NCBI GenBank assembly: GCA_000169115.1
Contig: AAVV01000002.1
Location: forward strand, 62,001-126,000
Length of the DNA stretch: 64,000 bases
DNA from: a marine gamma proteobacterium HTCC2080
GTDB lineage: Bacteria > Pseudomonadota > Gammaproteobacteria > Pseudomonadales > Halieaceae
Direction: 5' to 3'
Below the pieces are notes generated by a model that was given only the letters and a program-made list of their open reading frames with translations, searched no databases and had not been told where the DNA came from. Numbering within the stretch: position 1 is the first letter of the stretch; every line of letters begins with the position of its first letter. Below are positions 22,218 to 30,078 of this stretch, piece by piece. The position numbers were made by a program, and so were the translations under genes.

Positions 22218-22622
22218 ATGACAAACGACGAAAACAAGCTTACCGAGGAGCAATGGCGGGCCCAGTTGACGGCTGACGAATTCACCGTGCTGCGGGAAAA
22301 GGGTACCGAGAGGGCCTTCTCGGGAGAGTATTGGAATATTTTTGAGGATGGCATGTATCACTGCCGGGGATGCGGCGAGGCGTTATTTGAATCGTCTAGC
22401 AAATTTGACGCGGGCTGCGGCTGGCCGAGCTTTGATCGCGCCGCGAGCGCCGATGTGGTCAAAGAGGACCGCGATATGAGCCACGGTATGGTTCGTACTG
22501 AGATTCTTTGTCAGAAGTGCGGAGGGCATTTAGGCCACGTGTTCCCCGATGGTCCTACTGAGACAGGTCTGCGATATTGTGTAAATAGCCTGTCCGTGAA
22601 GCTGGAGTCCCCGGAAGACTAA
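22218..22622 (+). CDS. msrB: Peptide-methionine (R)-S-oxide reductase
   Basis: MsrB repairs oxidised methionine by reducing the R-sulfoxide in proteins. The 134-residue protein has both zinc CxxC pairs (CRGCGE and CQKCGGHLGHVFPDGP), the family segment FDAGCGWPSFDRA, and the catalytic cysteine in LRYCVNSLSV. The length is that of the stand-alone enzyme, with no MsrA fusion. A GGTG-containing ribosome site lies upstream. It probably shares the epmC-pdxB transcript. Confidence 0.95.
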   Translation: MTNDENKLTEEQWRAQLTADEFTVLREKGTERAFSGEYWNIFEDGMYHCRGCGEALFESSSKFDAGCGWPSFDRAASADVVKEDRDMSHGMVRTEILCQKCGGHLGHVFPDGPTETGLRYCVNSLSVKLESPED

Positions 22623-22661
22623 GCCCCCTCAACCGTTTTAGCGGGCTCACAGAGGCCGCTT

Positions 22662-23045
22662 GTGGCCCGTCTGATACGAACAGCATGGCCCCCTAAGACG
22701 CATCCTCTCAAAGTCTTGGCAGCTTTAAGCAACAGTGATCACGATGCGAGATACCTTGGCATTAGACGGCAGTTTGTTTGTAAAGCACCACAAGCTGAGT
22801 GGGAGAAAGCGCGCAAGGCATTTCTAAAAATAAGAGTGCCCGGCCGGGGAGCGATTAACAAAGCTCGCACCAGACCGGAAAGGGTACATCATCAAGTGCT
22901 TTTTCAAGTTATACGCCAATGGTTATTAGAGAAACGATTGGTCGTGTTTACGTGCAATCTATGGGCGGAAAACGCCATGATTGAGGTTGGCATGTGCCCG
23001 CCTCAAAGGGAGATGCCAACGGCGTTTCTGATTGGGCATATTTAA
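22662..23045 (+). CDS. Uncertain open reading frame of 127 codons
   Basis: I do not recognise this protein. The frame starts at a GTG without a convincing ribosome site, 40 bases after msrB. The product is basic, with many Arg and Lys residues, several tryptophans, two cysteines and no membrane segment. Nothing else competes for this interval, so it could be a fast-evolving small protein, a decayed gene or a chance frame. I lean towards chance or decay. Confidence 0.25.
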   Translation: MARLIRTAWPPKTHPLKVLAALSNSDHDARYLGIRRQFVCKAPQAEWEKARKAFLKIRVPGRGAINKARTRPERVHHQVLFQVIRQWLLEKRLVVFTCNLWAENAMIEVGMCPPQREMPTAFLIGHI

Positions 23046-23276
23046 TGATGCCGGTATCGTAGTTAGAGAAATCAGAAGCGTGAAAGATTTAAGCGGCGAA
23101 GTTTACAACTGGTGAAATTGAGCCTGACACGGCGTGGATCTAAACCTACCGACAGTACGTGGTCCGATGGGGAGATGATCGCAGATGGCGACGAACGGCA
23201 GCGCGCTAGTTAGCACCCCGAGAGGGGGAGTATTTTTCCTTTTTCGAGGGAAATACCCTGTTTTAAATGCCAAATT
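23046..23276. other. Noncoding stretch between msrB side and tRNA-Gly
   Basis: I see no gene here. A short hairpin CCCC-GAGA-GGGG (23216-23227) followed by a T-rich run could be a weak plus-strand terminator. On the minus strand the same zone contains an imperfect GGGTATTT / AAATACTCCC pairing that might end the tRNA transcript. Neither is strong. Confidence 0.3.
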
Positions 23277-23352
23277 TGGAGCGGGTAACGAGGTTCGAAC
23301 TCGTGACCTCGACCTTGGCAAGGTCGCGCTCTACCAACTGAGCTACACCCGC
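23277..23352 (-). tRNA. tRNA-Gly (anticodon GCC)
   Basis: The minus strand gives a 76-base cloverleaf. It starts GCGGGTGTAGCTCAGTTGG, has anticodon loop CTTGCCAAG with GCC, TpsiC arm with GTTCGAAC, and acceptor arm GCGGGTG / TACCCGC followed by T and an encoded CCA. It lies seven bases downstream of tRNA-Glu and is probably cotranscribed. Confidence 0.97.
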
Positions 23353-23359
23353 TTAAAAA

Positions 23360-23435
23360 TGGCGTCCCCTAGGGGGTTCGAACCCCTGTTACCGCCGTGA
23401 AAGGGCAGTGTCCTAGGCCACTAGACGAAGGGGAC
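23360..23435 (-). tRNA. tRNA-Glu (anticodon TTC)
   Basis: The minus strand gives a 76-base tRNA starting GTCCCCTTCGTCTAGTGGCC, with anticodon loop CCTTTCACG (TTC), GGTTCGAACC in the T arm and encoded CCA. It is nearly identical in layout to the gammaproteobacterial tRNA-Glu. It comes first in the Glu-Gly pair, 27 bases after the promoter -10. Confidence 0.97.
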
Positions 23436-23462
23436 ACAGTCTCTGCATGAGCAGAGGCGCGA

Positions 23463-23491
23463 ATATTAGTAGCGTGAGCGAGCCGCGTCAA
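23463..23491 (-). promoter_or_regulatory. Sigma-70 promoter of the tRNA-Glu/tRNA-Gly operon
   Basis: On the minus strand TTGACG (23486-23491) and TAATAT (23463-23468) are separated by exactly 17 bases. The sequence after the -10 is GC-rich (CGCGCC), the discriminator type linked to stringent control of stable RNA promoters. Confidence 0.8.
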
Positions 23492-23512
23492 GTTAATCCC
23501 CGAAGTTCTGTC

Positions 23513-23527
23513 GCCTCGCAGCGAGGC
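23513..23527. repeat. Short perfect inverted repeat upstream of the ABC transporter gene
   Basis: GCCTCGC and GCGAGGC flank a single A, between the tRNA promoter and the ABC transporter start. It could be a regulator site shared by the divergent units or a small leader hairpin. Function unknown. Confidence 0.4.
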
Positions 23528-23603
23528 TTTGGGTACACTTACACCTCTTCGCAGTGCTTTCACCGCCGCGATACCCCTTTTATCCGATGATTCCGGGAAA
23601 ACT

Positions 23604-24521
23604 ATGACTGCGGCACTTAAAATTGAAGGCCTAGAAAAGACCTATGACAATGGCTTTGTAGCCCTCAAAGGTATCGACCTTACCGTAGAGCCCGGTGATT
23701 TTTTTGCTCTGCTGGGGCCCAACGGCGCAGGAAAGTCTACGACCATCGGTATTATTTCTTCTTTGGTCGCTAAGTCTGCGGGAAAGGTGAGTGTTCATGG
23801 AGTAGACATAGATCAAAACTTTCCCTTGGCCAAAACCCACCTGGGTATCGTGCCCCAGGAGTTCAACTTCAACGTATTTGAAAAGGTTGAAGATATATTG
23901 ACCAATCAAGCGGGTTATTACGGGATTCCTCGCATTGATGCGCTGCGCCGGACAGAGCATTTCTTGGATCGACTGGGCTTAACTGAAAAAAGGGACACTC
24001 GAGCTCGTATGCTTTCTGGAGGCATGAAGAGGCGCCTAATGATTGCTAGAGCACTTATACATAGCCCTAAGCTATTAATTCTTGATGAGCCAACAGCGGG
24101 CGTTGATATCGAAATGCGGCGTTCGATGTATGACTTCCTCCGCGAAATTAATGCCGCAGGAACGACCATTATTTTGACGACACATTATTTGGAGGAAGCA
24201 GAAGCCCTGTGCCGAAATATGGCAATCATTAATAATGGAAAAATCGTCACTAATCGCTCGATAAAAGACTTGTTGAGGGATCTCCACAAAGAGGTGTTTC
24301 TTTTGGATTGTGCAGGGTCACTGGACCTTGGGTTGGAGGTGCCCGGCTTCGAGCTTGAGGTGCTTGATGACCACACCGTACAGGTGGCTATTGAAAAGGG
24401 ACAAGACCTTGCTGAGGTGTTTGCAGCGCTGCATGCAAAACAGATTTCGGTAGTGAGTATGCGAAACGAGGCTAATCGACTGGAACAAATGTTCGTTAAT
24501 TTGCTGGAGCAACCCGCATGA
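23604..24521 (+). CDS. ABC transporter ATP-binding protein (YadG type)
   Basis: This is the ATPase of an ABC-2 type exporter, 305 residues. It shows Walker A GPNGAGKSTT, the Q-loop in VPQEFNFN, the signature LSGGMKRRLMIARAL, Walker B LLILDEPTAGVD and the switch histidine in TTHYLEEAE. The C-terminal 80 residues form the usual variable tail. I chose ATG 23604 (MTAALKIEGLEKTYDNG); the 25 extra codons back to 23529 lie in the inverted-repeat zone and do not look coding. The stop overlaps the permease start (ATGA). Enterobacterial YadG/YadH is the closest known arrangement; the substrate is unknown. Confidence 0.9.
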   Translation: MTAALKIEGLEKTYDNGFVALKGIDLTVEPGDFFALLGPNGAGKSTTIGIISSLVAKSAGKVSVHGVDIDQNFPLAKTHLGIVPQEFNFNVFEKVEDILTNQAGYYGIPRIDALRRTEHFLDRLGLTEKRDTRARMLSGGMKRRLMIARALIHSPKLLILDEPTAGVDIEMRRSMYDFLREINAAGTTIILTTHYLEEAEALCRNMAIINNGKIVTNRSIKDLLRDLHKEVFLLDCAGSLDLGLEVPGFELEVLDDHTVQVAIEKGQDLAEVFAALHAKQISVVSMRNEANRLEQMFVNLLEQPA

Positions 24522-25291
24522 ATCACTACGAGCAATACGTTGCGTTTATGACCATTGTGCGCAAAGAGATCCGTCGCTATCTAAGAATTTGGTCTCAAAC
24601 GCTATTACCAAGCGCGATCACTATGTCGCTGTACTATGTAATTTTTGGAAATTTAATCGGTTCTCGTATCGGTACTATGGGCGGTTTTTCCTACATGGAA
24701 TTTGTTGTCCCGGGTTTAATTATGATGGCAATCGTTACTAACTCCTATGCCAATGTAGTGGCGTCGTTTTTTGGCGCTAAGTTCAATAACAGCGTCGAAG
24801 AGTTATTGGTGTCTCCCATTCCCCCCTACGTAATTCTGTGTGGCTATGTTGCTGGTGGCGTCAGTCGTGGTTTGCTGGTCGCGATTATAGTGACGGCGGT
24901 TTCACTATTTTTCACTCGCTTACCTATTTACAGCCCTTTGCTTGTGATTTTAGTGGTTACACTCACGGCTATTCTGTTCTCACTATTGGGATTTATTAAT
25001 GCTGTGTTCGCCAATACTTTTGATGACATTAGCATTGTCCCCACGTTTGTTCTTACACCGCTGACCTACCTAGGGGGGGTCTTTTATTCTCTAGACTTGC
25101 TGCCTGATTTTTGGGCTACTGTGTCGCAAGCCAACCCACTTGTTTATGTCGTCAGCGCTTTCCGGTTCGGAATGTTAGGCGTCACTGACGTCAATATTAG
25201 TTTCGCTATTGGTATGATTTTGCTATGCGTGATTGCTGCATTTAGCTATTCGCTACATTTGTTGCGAACCGGCAAGCGACTCAGGACTTGA
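24518..25291 (+). CDS. ABC-2 type permease (YadH type)
   Basis: This is the membrane half of the exporter, 257 residues with six hydrophobic segments. It has the ABC-2 permease pattern RKEIRRYLRIWSQTLLPS at the N-terminus, a central FVVPGLIMMAI helix and TPLTYLGGVFYSLDLLP before the last helices. It is translationally coupled to the ATPase by a four-base overlap and followed four bases later by queF. The pair probably exports a lipid, drug or polysaccharide-like compound, but the sequence does not say which. Confidence 0.9.
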   Translation: MNHYEQYVAFMTIVRKEIRRYLRIWSQTLLPSAITMSLYYVIFGNLIGSRIGTMGGFSYMEFVVPGLIMMAIVTNSYANVVASFFGAKFNNSVEELLVSPIPPYVILCGYVAGGVSRGLLVAIIVTAVSLFFTRLPIYSPLLVILVVTLTAILFSLLGFINAVFANTFDDISIVPTFVLTPLTYLGGVFYSLDLLPDFWATVSQANPLVYVVSAFRFGMLGVTDVNISFAIGMILLCVIAAFSYSLHLLRTGKRLRT

Positions 25292-25295
25292 TGCG

Positions 25296-26099
25296 ATGGC
25301 GGTGCATGCTCTAGGGCAAAAGGTTGCGGCGCCTAAGCGTTATGCGCCCGATATTTTAGAGGCAATATCTCGGCGAGAGGGGCGTGAGGCCCTCGGGCCG
25401 GCTCCGAAATCCATGGTAGGACACGATTGTTGGCACCTGTACGAGCTGTCCTGGCTAAACCTCCGCAATGAGCCACAGCATTGTGTCGGAGTACTGTTAG
25501 TGGATTCTGCGTCCCCAGCGACCATTGAGTCAAAATCATTGAAACTCTACCTCAACAGCCTGAACTTCCATTGCTTTGCTTCAGAGGCCCAAGCTTGTGA
25601 GGTCATCTGCGGTGATATTGGTCGTGTTACCCAATCAGACGTGAGTTTAACGGTGCTGCCTCCCGATGGTTTAGGCGCTATCACGCGCGAACCAGAGGGG
25701 GTTTTGCTGGAGGCCGATCCACAGCAGTCTGACCATACGTCAATGCAAAGTCCTTGGTGCGATTCTGGGGATGACATTTTAGATGCAACTTATGTATCCC
25801 ATCGCTTACGCTCACTCTGCCCGGTAACGGCTCAGCCCGACTGGGGAACCCTTGTTATAGATTATCGGGGACGACCCATTAATCACCATCGATTGCTTGG
25901 CTTTATCGAGTCTTTTAGAGAGCATCAAGAATTCCATGAGCAATGCGTTGAGCGATGTTTTTACGAAGTGATGAAACAGACGAATGCTGAATCGTTGAGG
26001 GTATCTGCCTTCTACCAACGACGGGGTGGTATTGATATTACCCCTGTCAGGTCAAATCATCGGGTTGTGCCTGAACTTTGGCGCATGGGTCGTCAGTGA
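25296..26099 (+). CDS. queF: NADPH-dependent 7-cyano-7-deazaguanine reductase (QueF, long form)
   Basis: QueF reduces preQ0 to preQ1 in queuosine biosynthesis for tRNA. The 267-residue length marks the long, two-module type. The diagnostic motif ESKSLKLYLNSLNF lies in the first half. The catalytic cysteine is in SLCPVTAQPDWGTL and the C-terminal signature is YQRRGGIDITPVRS. The chosen ATG lies four bases after the permease stop; the frame is open further upstream only inside the permease gene. The stop overlaps the next start (GTGA). Its link with the flanking exporter and envelope-signalling genes looks positional rather than functional. Confidence 0.94.
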   Translation: MAVHALGQKVAAPKRYAPDILEAISRREGREALGPAPKSMVGHDCWHLYELSWLNLRNEPQHCVGVLLVDSASPATIESKSLKLYLNSLNFHCFASEAQACEVICGDIGRVTQSDVSLTVLPPDGLGAITREPEGVLLEADPQQSDHTSMQSPWCDSGDDILDATYVSHRLRSLCPVTAQPDWGTLVIDYRGRPINHHRLLGFIESFREHQEFHEQCVERCFYEVMKQTNAESLRVSAFYQRRGGIDITPVRSNHRVVPELWRMGRQ

Positions 26100-26620
26100 G
26101 GCGGCTGTCAATTTTTTTAATACTTTTGTTGACCTCGGCACTCGAGGTTAACGCGCAAGGTTCGGGCACGACGCCGGGGTATACAGAGCCTGAAATCAAA
26201 GCCGCCTTTATTTTGCACTTGATGGGGTTCATAACCTGGCCCAATAATCATTCTCCCAGCGCTCTGTGTACGGTCGGTAACAGTAATGTTTATGATGCAC
26301 TTTCCGTACTTGTGACCAAGGGGCAGCCCAGCAATCTCACCCTTGAAAATTTGGATAACGAGCAGGACTTCGCGCCTTGTGATTTATTATTTTTTAGTCA
26401 AGATGACGCTGTACCAGACCTCACGGCCGTGAACTCAATACTTACCATTAGCGAAGCAGCCGGCTTTGCAGCGGCTGGCGGTATGGTTGAGCTGCGTCGA
26501 CGGTCGGGACGCGTGGAGTTAATTATTAATGGCTCTGAACTACAGCACGCGGGATTTACCGCAAGCAGCAGGCTTATGTCCCTGGCTACAGTAGTGACCC
26601 CTGGAGTAGCGAGGCCATGA
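26096..26620 (+). CDS. YfiR-like periplasmic protein (DUF4154)
   Basis: The 174-residue exported protein has signal peptide RRLSIFLILLLTSALEVNAQ and a YfiR/DUF4154 domain. The typical opening EIKAAFILHLMGFITWP corresponds to the YfiR KAAFLYNFAKFVEWP-like segment. In Pseudomonas and E. coli, YfiR is a periplasmic repressor of the diguanylate cyclase YfiN, sensing redox and envelope state. Here the partner is a histidine kinase (next gene, ATGA overlap). Two cysteines (LCTVGN and APCDLL) could form a disulfide. The GTG start overlaps the queF stop; a TTG six codons upstream is less likely. Confidence 0.82.
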   Translation: MRRLSIFLILLLTSALEVNAQGSGTTPGYTEPEIKAAFILHLMGFITWPNNHSPSALCTVGNSNVYDALSVLVTKGQPSNLTLENLDNEQDFAPCDLLFFSQDDAVPDLTAVNSILTISEAAGFAAAGGMVELRRRSGRVELIINGSELQHAGFTASSRLMSLATVVTPGVARP

Positions 26621-28611
26621 CTCAGCGACTTGACCGGCGCGTATCGATACTGACGGTTACCATTGCAACGTTTGTCACCGTACTTGTGATCTCGATTAGT
26701 CTCAGCCTCGGCTTTCGCGCCGCAATGGACGAAACCTACGAGCTAAAGGTCATTCAGATACGAGTTCTGGGTAGTAACCTAACCGCTGCCCTAGCCTTTA
26801 AGGATGAAGCGGCTGCAAGTGATGTCTTGGCAACGTTGGAAATTTCTAAGGATATCGTTGCCGCACGCATTTTGCTTAACGACGGCCGAGTGTTTGCTGA
26901 ATACCAAGATTCTTCGGGCCCATTCGCAGCAATTTTAATTGATGATGATCCTTGGGCCCGTCTTTCTGAGGAACGATTCTTATCGAGAATTCAAGAGCCG
27001 GTCGTTTGGCAAGGGCAGGAATTGGGCGTTCTCGAAATCTGGATCGAGACCTTACCTTCGAATGATTTAATAAAAGATACGCTGCTCATAGCATCGCTCG
27101 CAATCTTGTTGGCTGCATCACTCGCCTACCTGCTGGCGGGGCGGTTGGGGAGGCGAGTTCTTCAACCCGTGCGTCAACTTTCCACTTTGATGGTTGATAT
27201 GACCTCTAGGGAGGATTACACCGGTCGGTTTCAAAGTTCTGACATTCAAGAAATCAATACTCTGGGGGAGAGCCTAAACAGTATGCTCCTTGCGATTGAA
27301 GATCGTGAACACTCGCTCCAGCAAGCGATTAAGGCGTTAGAAGTTGCGAGGGACGAAGCCCAGCATGTAGCCGACACCAAAACATCATTTCTCGCAAATA
27401 TGTCCCATGAGATAAGAACTCCGATGAATGGAGTTGTGGGTATGATTTCACTCATCAAGGAAACGGAGCTTTCTAAGCGCCAGCGGGTGTACTTTGACAC
27501 GATAGAAAAGTCTGCAGCAGGTTTGCTCGTTGTTATAGACGACATTCTCGATTTTACAAAATTAGAATCCGGACATCTACGAATTAGGACAGCACCATTT
27601 TCACTGAGTGATTTACTCGCCACCCTGAATACTATCTTCGAGATGCAAGCGGCCAACAAAGGACTGAAATTTCAACTTGTTTCTGCCGATGGGCTTCCGG
27701 ATAGAGTGATTGGAGACCCTGCGCGTCTGCGGCAGCTGCTGCTTAATTTAATCGGGAACGCCGTTAAATTTACCGACGAGGGGTCAGTAGAGCTGCTTGT
27801 AACTCCTATAGCGGAGAGTGAAGCGTCTCTGATTCGGTTTGAGGTGGTCGATACTGGGATTGGCATTCCCGAGGAAAAACAACCGGGCATTTTCAAAGAA
27901 TTTTATCAGGTCGATATAACTTCTACGCGGGCTTATGGCGGGACGGGTTTAGGCTTGGCGTTATGTCGAGAGCTCGCCCAGTTAATGGGAGGAAGCGTGT
28001 CTTTCAGCTCTACCGAGGGGGAGGGCTCGTGTTTTTGGCTCGACGTGCCATTACCGGGGGATTTACTCAATCCGTTCGCGATACGACCTGCTGCTGAGTT
28101 GAGTATAGATTCGAACCCATTCAAATCTGCCCTATTAGCTGAGCCAACTGGGACTCCACCGAAGTTGGCGGTTAAAGTCGATCCGAAAACTTCGTCTGCG
28201 TTGACCTTTCTAAGGGTCTTGGTCGTGGATGATTCGGAGGTCAACCGTTTTATCCTTTGCGAGCTACTGGGAACCCTTGGAATTAAGGCGACGGTTGCTT
28301 GTAATGGCGAGGAGGCTGTTGCGGCATTTAAGCACTCGACGTTGGACGTTATTTTCATGGATATACAAATGCCTGTAATGGACGGTGTTGCAGCTACTGC
28401 TGCGATAAAAACGCTTCAATCCGATCAAAATTTCAGCCCAGACTGTGTAATAGTCGGAGTATCTGCGCATGCTATGAGCGGTGATCGCGAAAAATATCTC
28501 GCCCTGGGAATGTCCGACTACCTGACTAAGCCAATTGATAGAAAGCATTTAGAAAGTTGTTTAAGCGCGCTGGCCAAAGAGCTTCGAGGAGATGTGCATT
28601 TATGGCGGTGA
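26617..28611 (+). CDS. Hybrid sensor histidine kinase with CHASE8-type periplasmic domain
   Basis: This 664-residue membrane kinase has TM1 at about 9-33 and a periplasmic CHASE8-like sensor at about 35-150. TM2 spans 152-174, followed by HAMP 175-228 and a short coiled coil. The HisKA domain has the phospho-histidine H264 in NMSHEIRTPMNG. The HATPase domain has N-box N381, DTGIGIP (412-418) and GGTGLGLAL (441-449). A C-terminal receiver carries Asp582 in FMDIQMPVMDG and Lys638. There is no HPt domain, so phosphate must pass to a separate HPt or regulator. It overlaps the YfiR-like gene by four bases and the barrel gene by ten. The sensor and HAMP layout resembles YfiN, with the GGDEF output replaced by a kinase. 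Confidence 0.9.
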   Translation: MTQRLDRRVSILTVTIATFVTVLVISISLSLGFRAAMDETYELKVIQIRVLGSNLTAALAFKDEAAASDVLATLEISKDIVAARILLNDGRVFAEYQDSSGPFAAILIDDDPWARLSEERFLSRIQEPVVWQGQELGVLEIWIETLPSNDLIKDTLLIASLAILLAASLAYLLAGRLGRRVLQPVRQLSTLMVDMTSREDYTGRFQSSDIQEINTLGESLNSMLLAIEDREHSLQQAIKALEVARDEAQHVADTKTSFLANMSHEIRTPMNGVVGMISLIKETELSKRQRVYFDTIEKSAAGLLVVIDDILDFTKLESGHLRIRTAPFSLSDLLATLNTIFEMQAANKGLKFQLVSADGLPDRVIGDPARLRQLLLNLIGNAVKFTDEGSVELLVTPIAESEASLIRFEVVDTGIGIPEEKQPGIFKEFYQVDITSTRAYGGTGLGLALCRELAQLMGGSVSFSSTEGEGSCFWLDVPLPGDLLNPFAIRPAAELSIDSNPFKSALLAEPTGTPPKLAVKVDPKTSSALTFLRVLVVDDSEVNRFILCELLGTLGIKATVACNGEEAVAAFKHSTLDVIFMDIQMPVMDGVAATAAIKTLQSDQNFSPDCVIVGVSAHAMSGDREKYLALGMSDYLTKPIDRKHLESCLSALAKELRGDVHLWR

Positions 28612-29714
28612 CCGTGAAAAATACGAAGGCGCGTTTTGTGCCGGTCCCTATTAGGGCTGGCATTCGGTGTCTGCTTTTAACTGTTGCATGGATGAGTCAA
28701 TCTGCTGGTGCACAAACGGTACCTTCTGATTTAGTGGACATATCAATTGAGGACTTATTTGCCGCAAACGTGGTAACGGAGGAGGCAAGAGATGGAGCCA
28801 GAAGACGATGGTATCTGGAGTACAGTTATGGCCGGTCAGAGTTTGATCAATATCAATTGGGCACACAAAAACTTAGTTACGATGATGTGCTTTGGTTGGG
28901 TCCATCCACAACTAGGACTCCAGACAATTACCCAGTGGTGCCAACCAAAATTAATCAGGAAGTGCACAGCCTTTTACTGGGTTTTCAGTATTCGAACAAA
29001 ATTTCCGCAAGGCTTTCGGTTCCCTTCATAAAACAAAGTACCGACCATGTATCTATTGTCCCAGGCTACGACGAGTTCAATATCAGCTCTGACGGCGTTG
29101 GCGATGTAGTCGCTTTAATCGACTACGAGCTATCTCGCTCGGTGAATAGCGCTTGGCACGGCGTTTTCGGATTGAGCGTCCCGACTGGTTCAATAGATGA
29201 AGAGGGTGATACCCCTAGGGCGCCGGGTGATCAGCAGCTCCCTTACACGATGCAAATTGGCTCTGGTACGTGGGACTTGCCCCTTGGGGTTACCTATAAA
29301 AAATACGGGCAATACCTTAACGGTGGCTCAGATATGCTGGCGGTCATTCGAACCGGAAACAATGATCGCGACTATCGCCTGGGGCACAAGTTTACGTGGG
29401 CGGGTTGGCTGAGTTGGAATGGAGGAGAACTCGTTGAACCTGGTGTGCGATTAAGTTATCGCTGGCAGGGTGACATTTCTGGAGAGGATGTGAGCCTGCG
29501 TGTGCCCAACCCAGCTTTCCCTTATCCAGCGCCGGTGGTGGATCCTACCGCTTTTGGTGGTCAGCAACTTGATCTGGCCGTTTATGTTGATGTGGAGCTT
29601 GCCGCCCATTGGAACCTGCGGGTCGAGTACAGCAGACCATTGTGGCTTAATCTCAATGGGCCGCAGTCAGCCGAAAAATTCCATTTGGGTTTGAGCATTG
29701 GCACAACTTTTTAA
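28602..29714 (+). CDS. Outer-membrane beta-barrel protein of the YfiR/kinase operon
   Basis: The 370-residue protein has an N-terminal export signal (hydrophobic CLLLTVAWMSQSAGAQ, cleavage near residue 38). A short motif DLVDISIEDLFAANVV then resembles the LxxLSLEELMN segment often seen at the start of outer-membrane receptors found beside YfiR-like genes. Barrel-type strands follow (RLSVPFIKQS, GVFGLSVPTGS, VRLSYRWQGDI) and the protein ends in Phe, the usual barrel-assembly signal. No plug domain or TonB box is evident. ATG 28602 is ten bases downstream of GAGGAG and overlaps the kinase stop by ten bases. It replaces the YfiB lipoprotein position of the classical operon. Confidence 0.78.
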   Translation: MAVTVKNTKARFVPVPIRAGIRCLLLTVAWMSQSAGAQTVPSDLVDISIEDLFAANVVTEEARDGARRRWYLEYSYGRSEFDQYQLGTQKLSYDDVLWLGPSTTRTPDNYPVVPTKINQEVHSLLLGFQYSNKISARLSVPFIKQSTDHVSIVPGYDEFNISSDGVGDVVALIDYELSRSVNSAWHGVFGLSVPTGSIDEEGDTPRAPGDQQLPYTMQIGSGTWDLPLGVTYKKYGQYLNGGSDMLAVIRTGNNDRDYRLGHKFTWAGWLSWNGGELVEPGVRLSYRWQGDISGEDVSLRVPNPAFPYPAPVVDPTAFGGQQLDLAVYVDVELAAHWNLRVEYSRPLWLNLNGPQSAEKFHLGLSIGTTF

Positions 29715-29723
29715 GCTGTATTT

Positions 29724-29753
29724 TTGAAGGATGGCGGATGTCTGTGGTACTCT
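29724..29753 (+). promoter_or_regulatory. Probable promoter of tRNA-Ser
   Basis: TTGAAG (29724-29729) and TACTCT (29748-29753) are separated by 18 bases. A GC-rich discriminator CCGCGCC follows, and the tRNA begins 11 bases after the -10. Confidence 0.5.
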
Positions 29754-29763
29754 CCGCGCCTTC

Positions 29764-29851
29764 GGAGAAGTGGCCGAGTGGTCGAAGGCGCACGCCTGGA
29801 AAGTGTGTATACGGCAACGTATCGAGGGTTCGAATCCCTCCTTCTCCGCCA
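29764..29851 (+). tRNA. tRNA-Ser (anticodon GGA)
   Basis: This is an 88-base type II tRNA with acceptor GGAGAAG / CTTCTCC, discriminator G and encoded CCA. The anticodon loop CCTGGAAAG contains GGA, there is a long variable arm (GTGTATACGGCAAC region), and the T arm has GGTTCGAATCC. Confidence 0.96.
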
Positions 29852-30078
29852 TTTATTAAAGACTGTGTTGCATGTGCTGCTACTAGACACCTTAAGCCGG
29901 GGCACATTACCTACGCTCAGAGCCATTTATCATTTTTTTTGACGTGCCATGCGCCTGACTCGGTCGCTCCTGGCACCCTAAATTTTTACGTGTTTCTCGG
30001 CGTAATCAAGCCCAAGTGGCCACCAGGATTTCGGGCTGAAAAAATAACTCGCTGTGCTTAGCTCGATAGCTCAGTGTT

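Noticed and set aside
22630-22680. GCCC/GGGC and GGCC/GGCC pairings after msrB as a terminator
   Set aside because: Stems are short with long or too small loops and no T tract follows.
22623-23491. tRNA-linked integration site or genomic island remnant
   Set aside because: I looked for an integrase, direct repeats of the tRNA 3' end and transposase fragments beside the tRNA pair and saw none.
23185-23563. Short frames across the tRNA-Gly/Glu pair
   Set aside because: They read through the two tRNAs; the NEVRTRDLDLG and SPRGFEPLLPP type strings are known tRNA artefacts.
29653-29926. Several short frames overlapping tRNA-Ser on both strands
   Set aside because: They are translations of the tRNA and its flanks; motifs such as RRDSNPRY are typical false proteins from tRNA-Ser genes.
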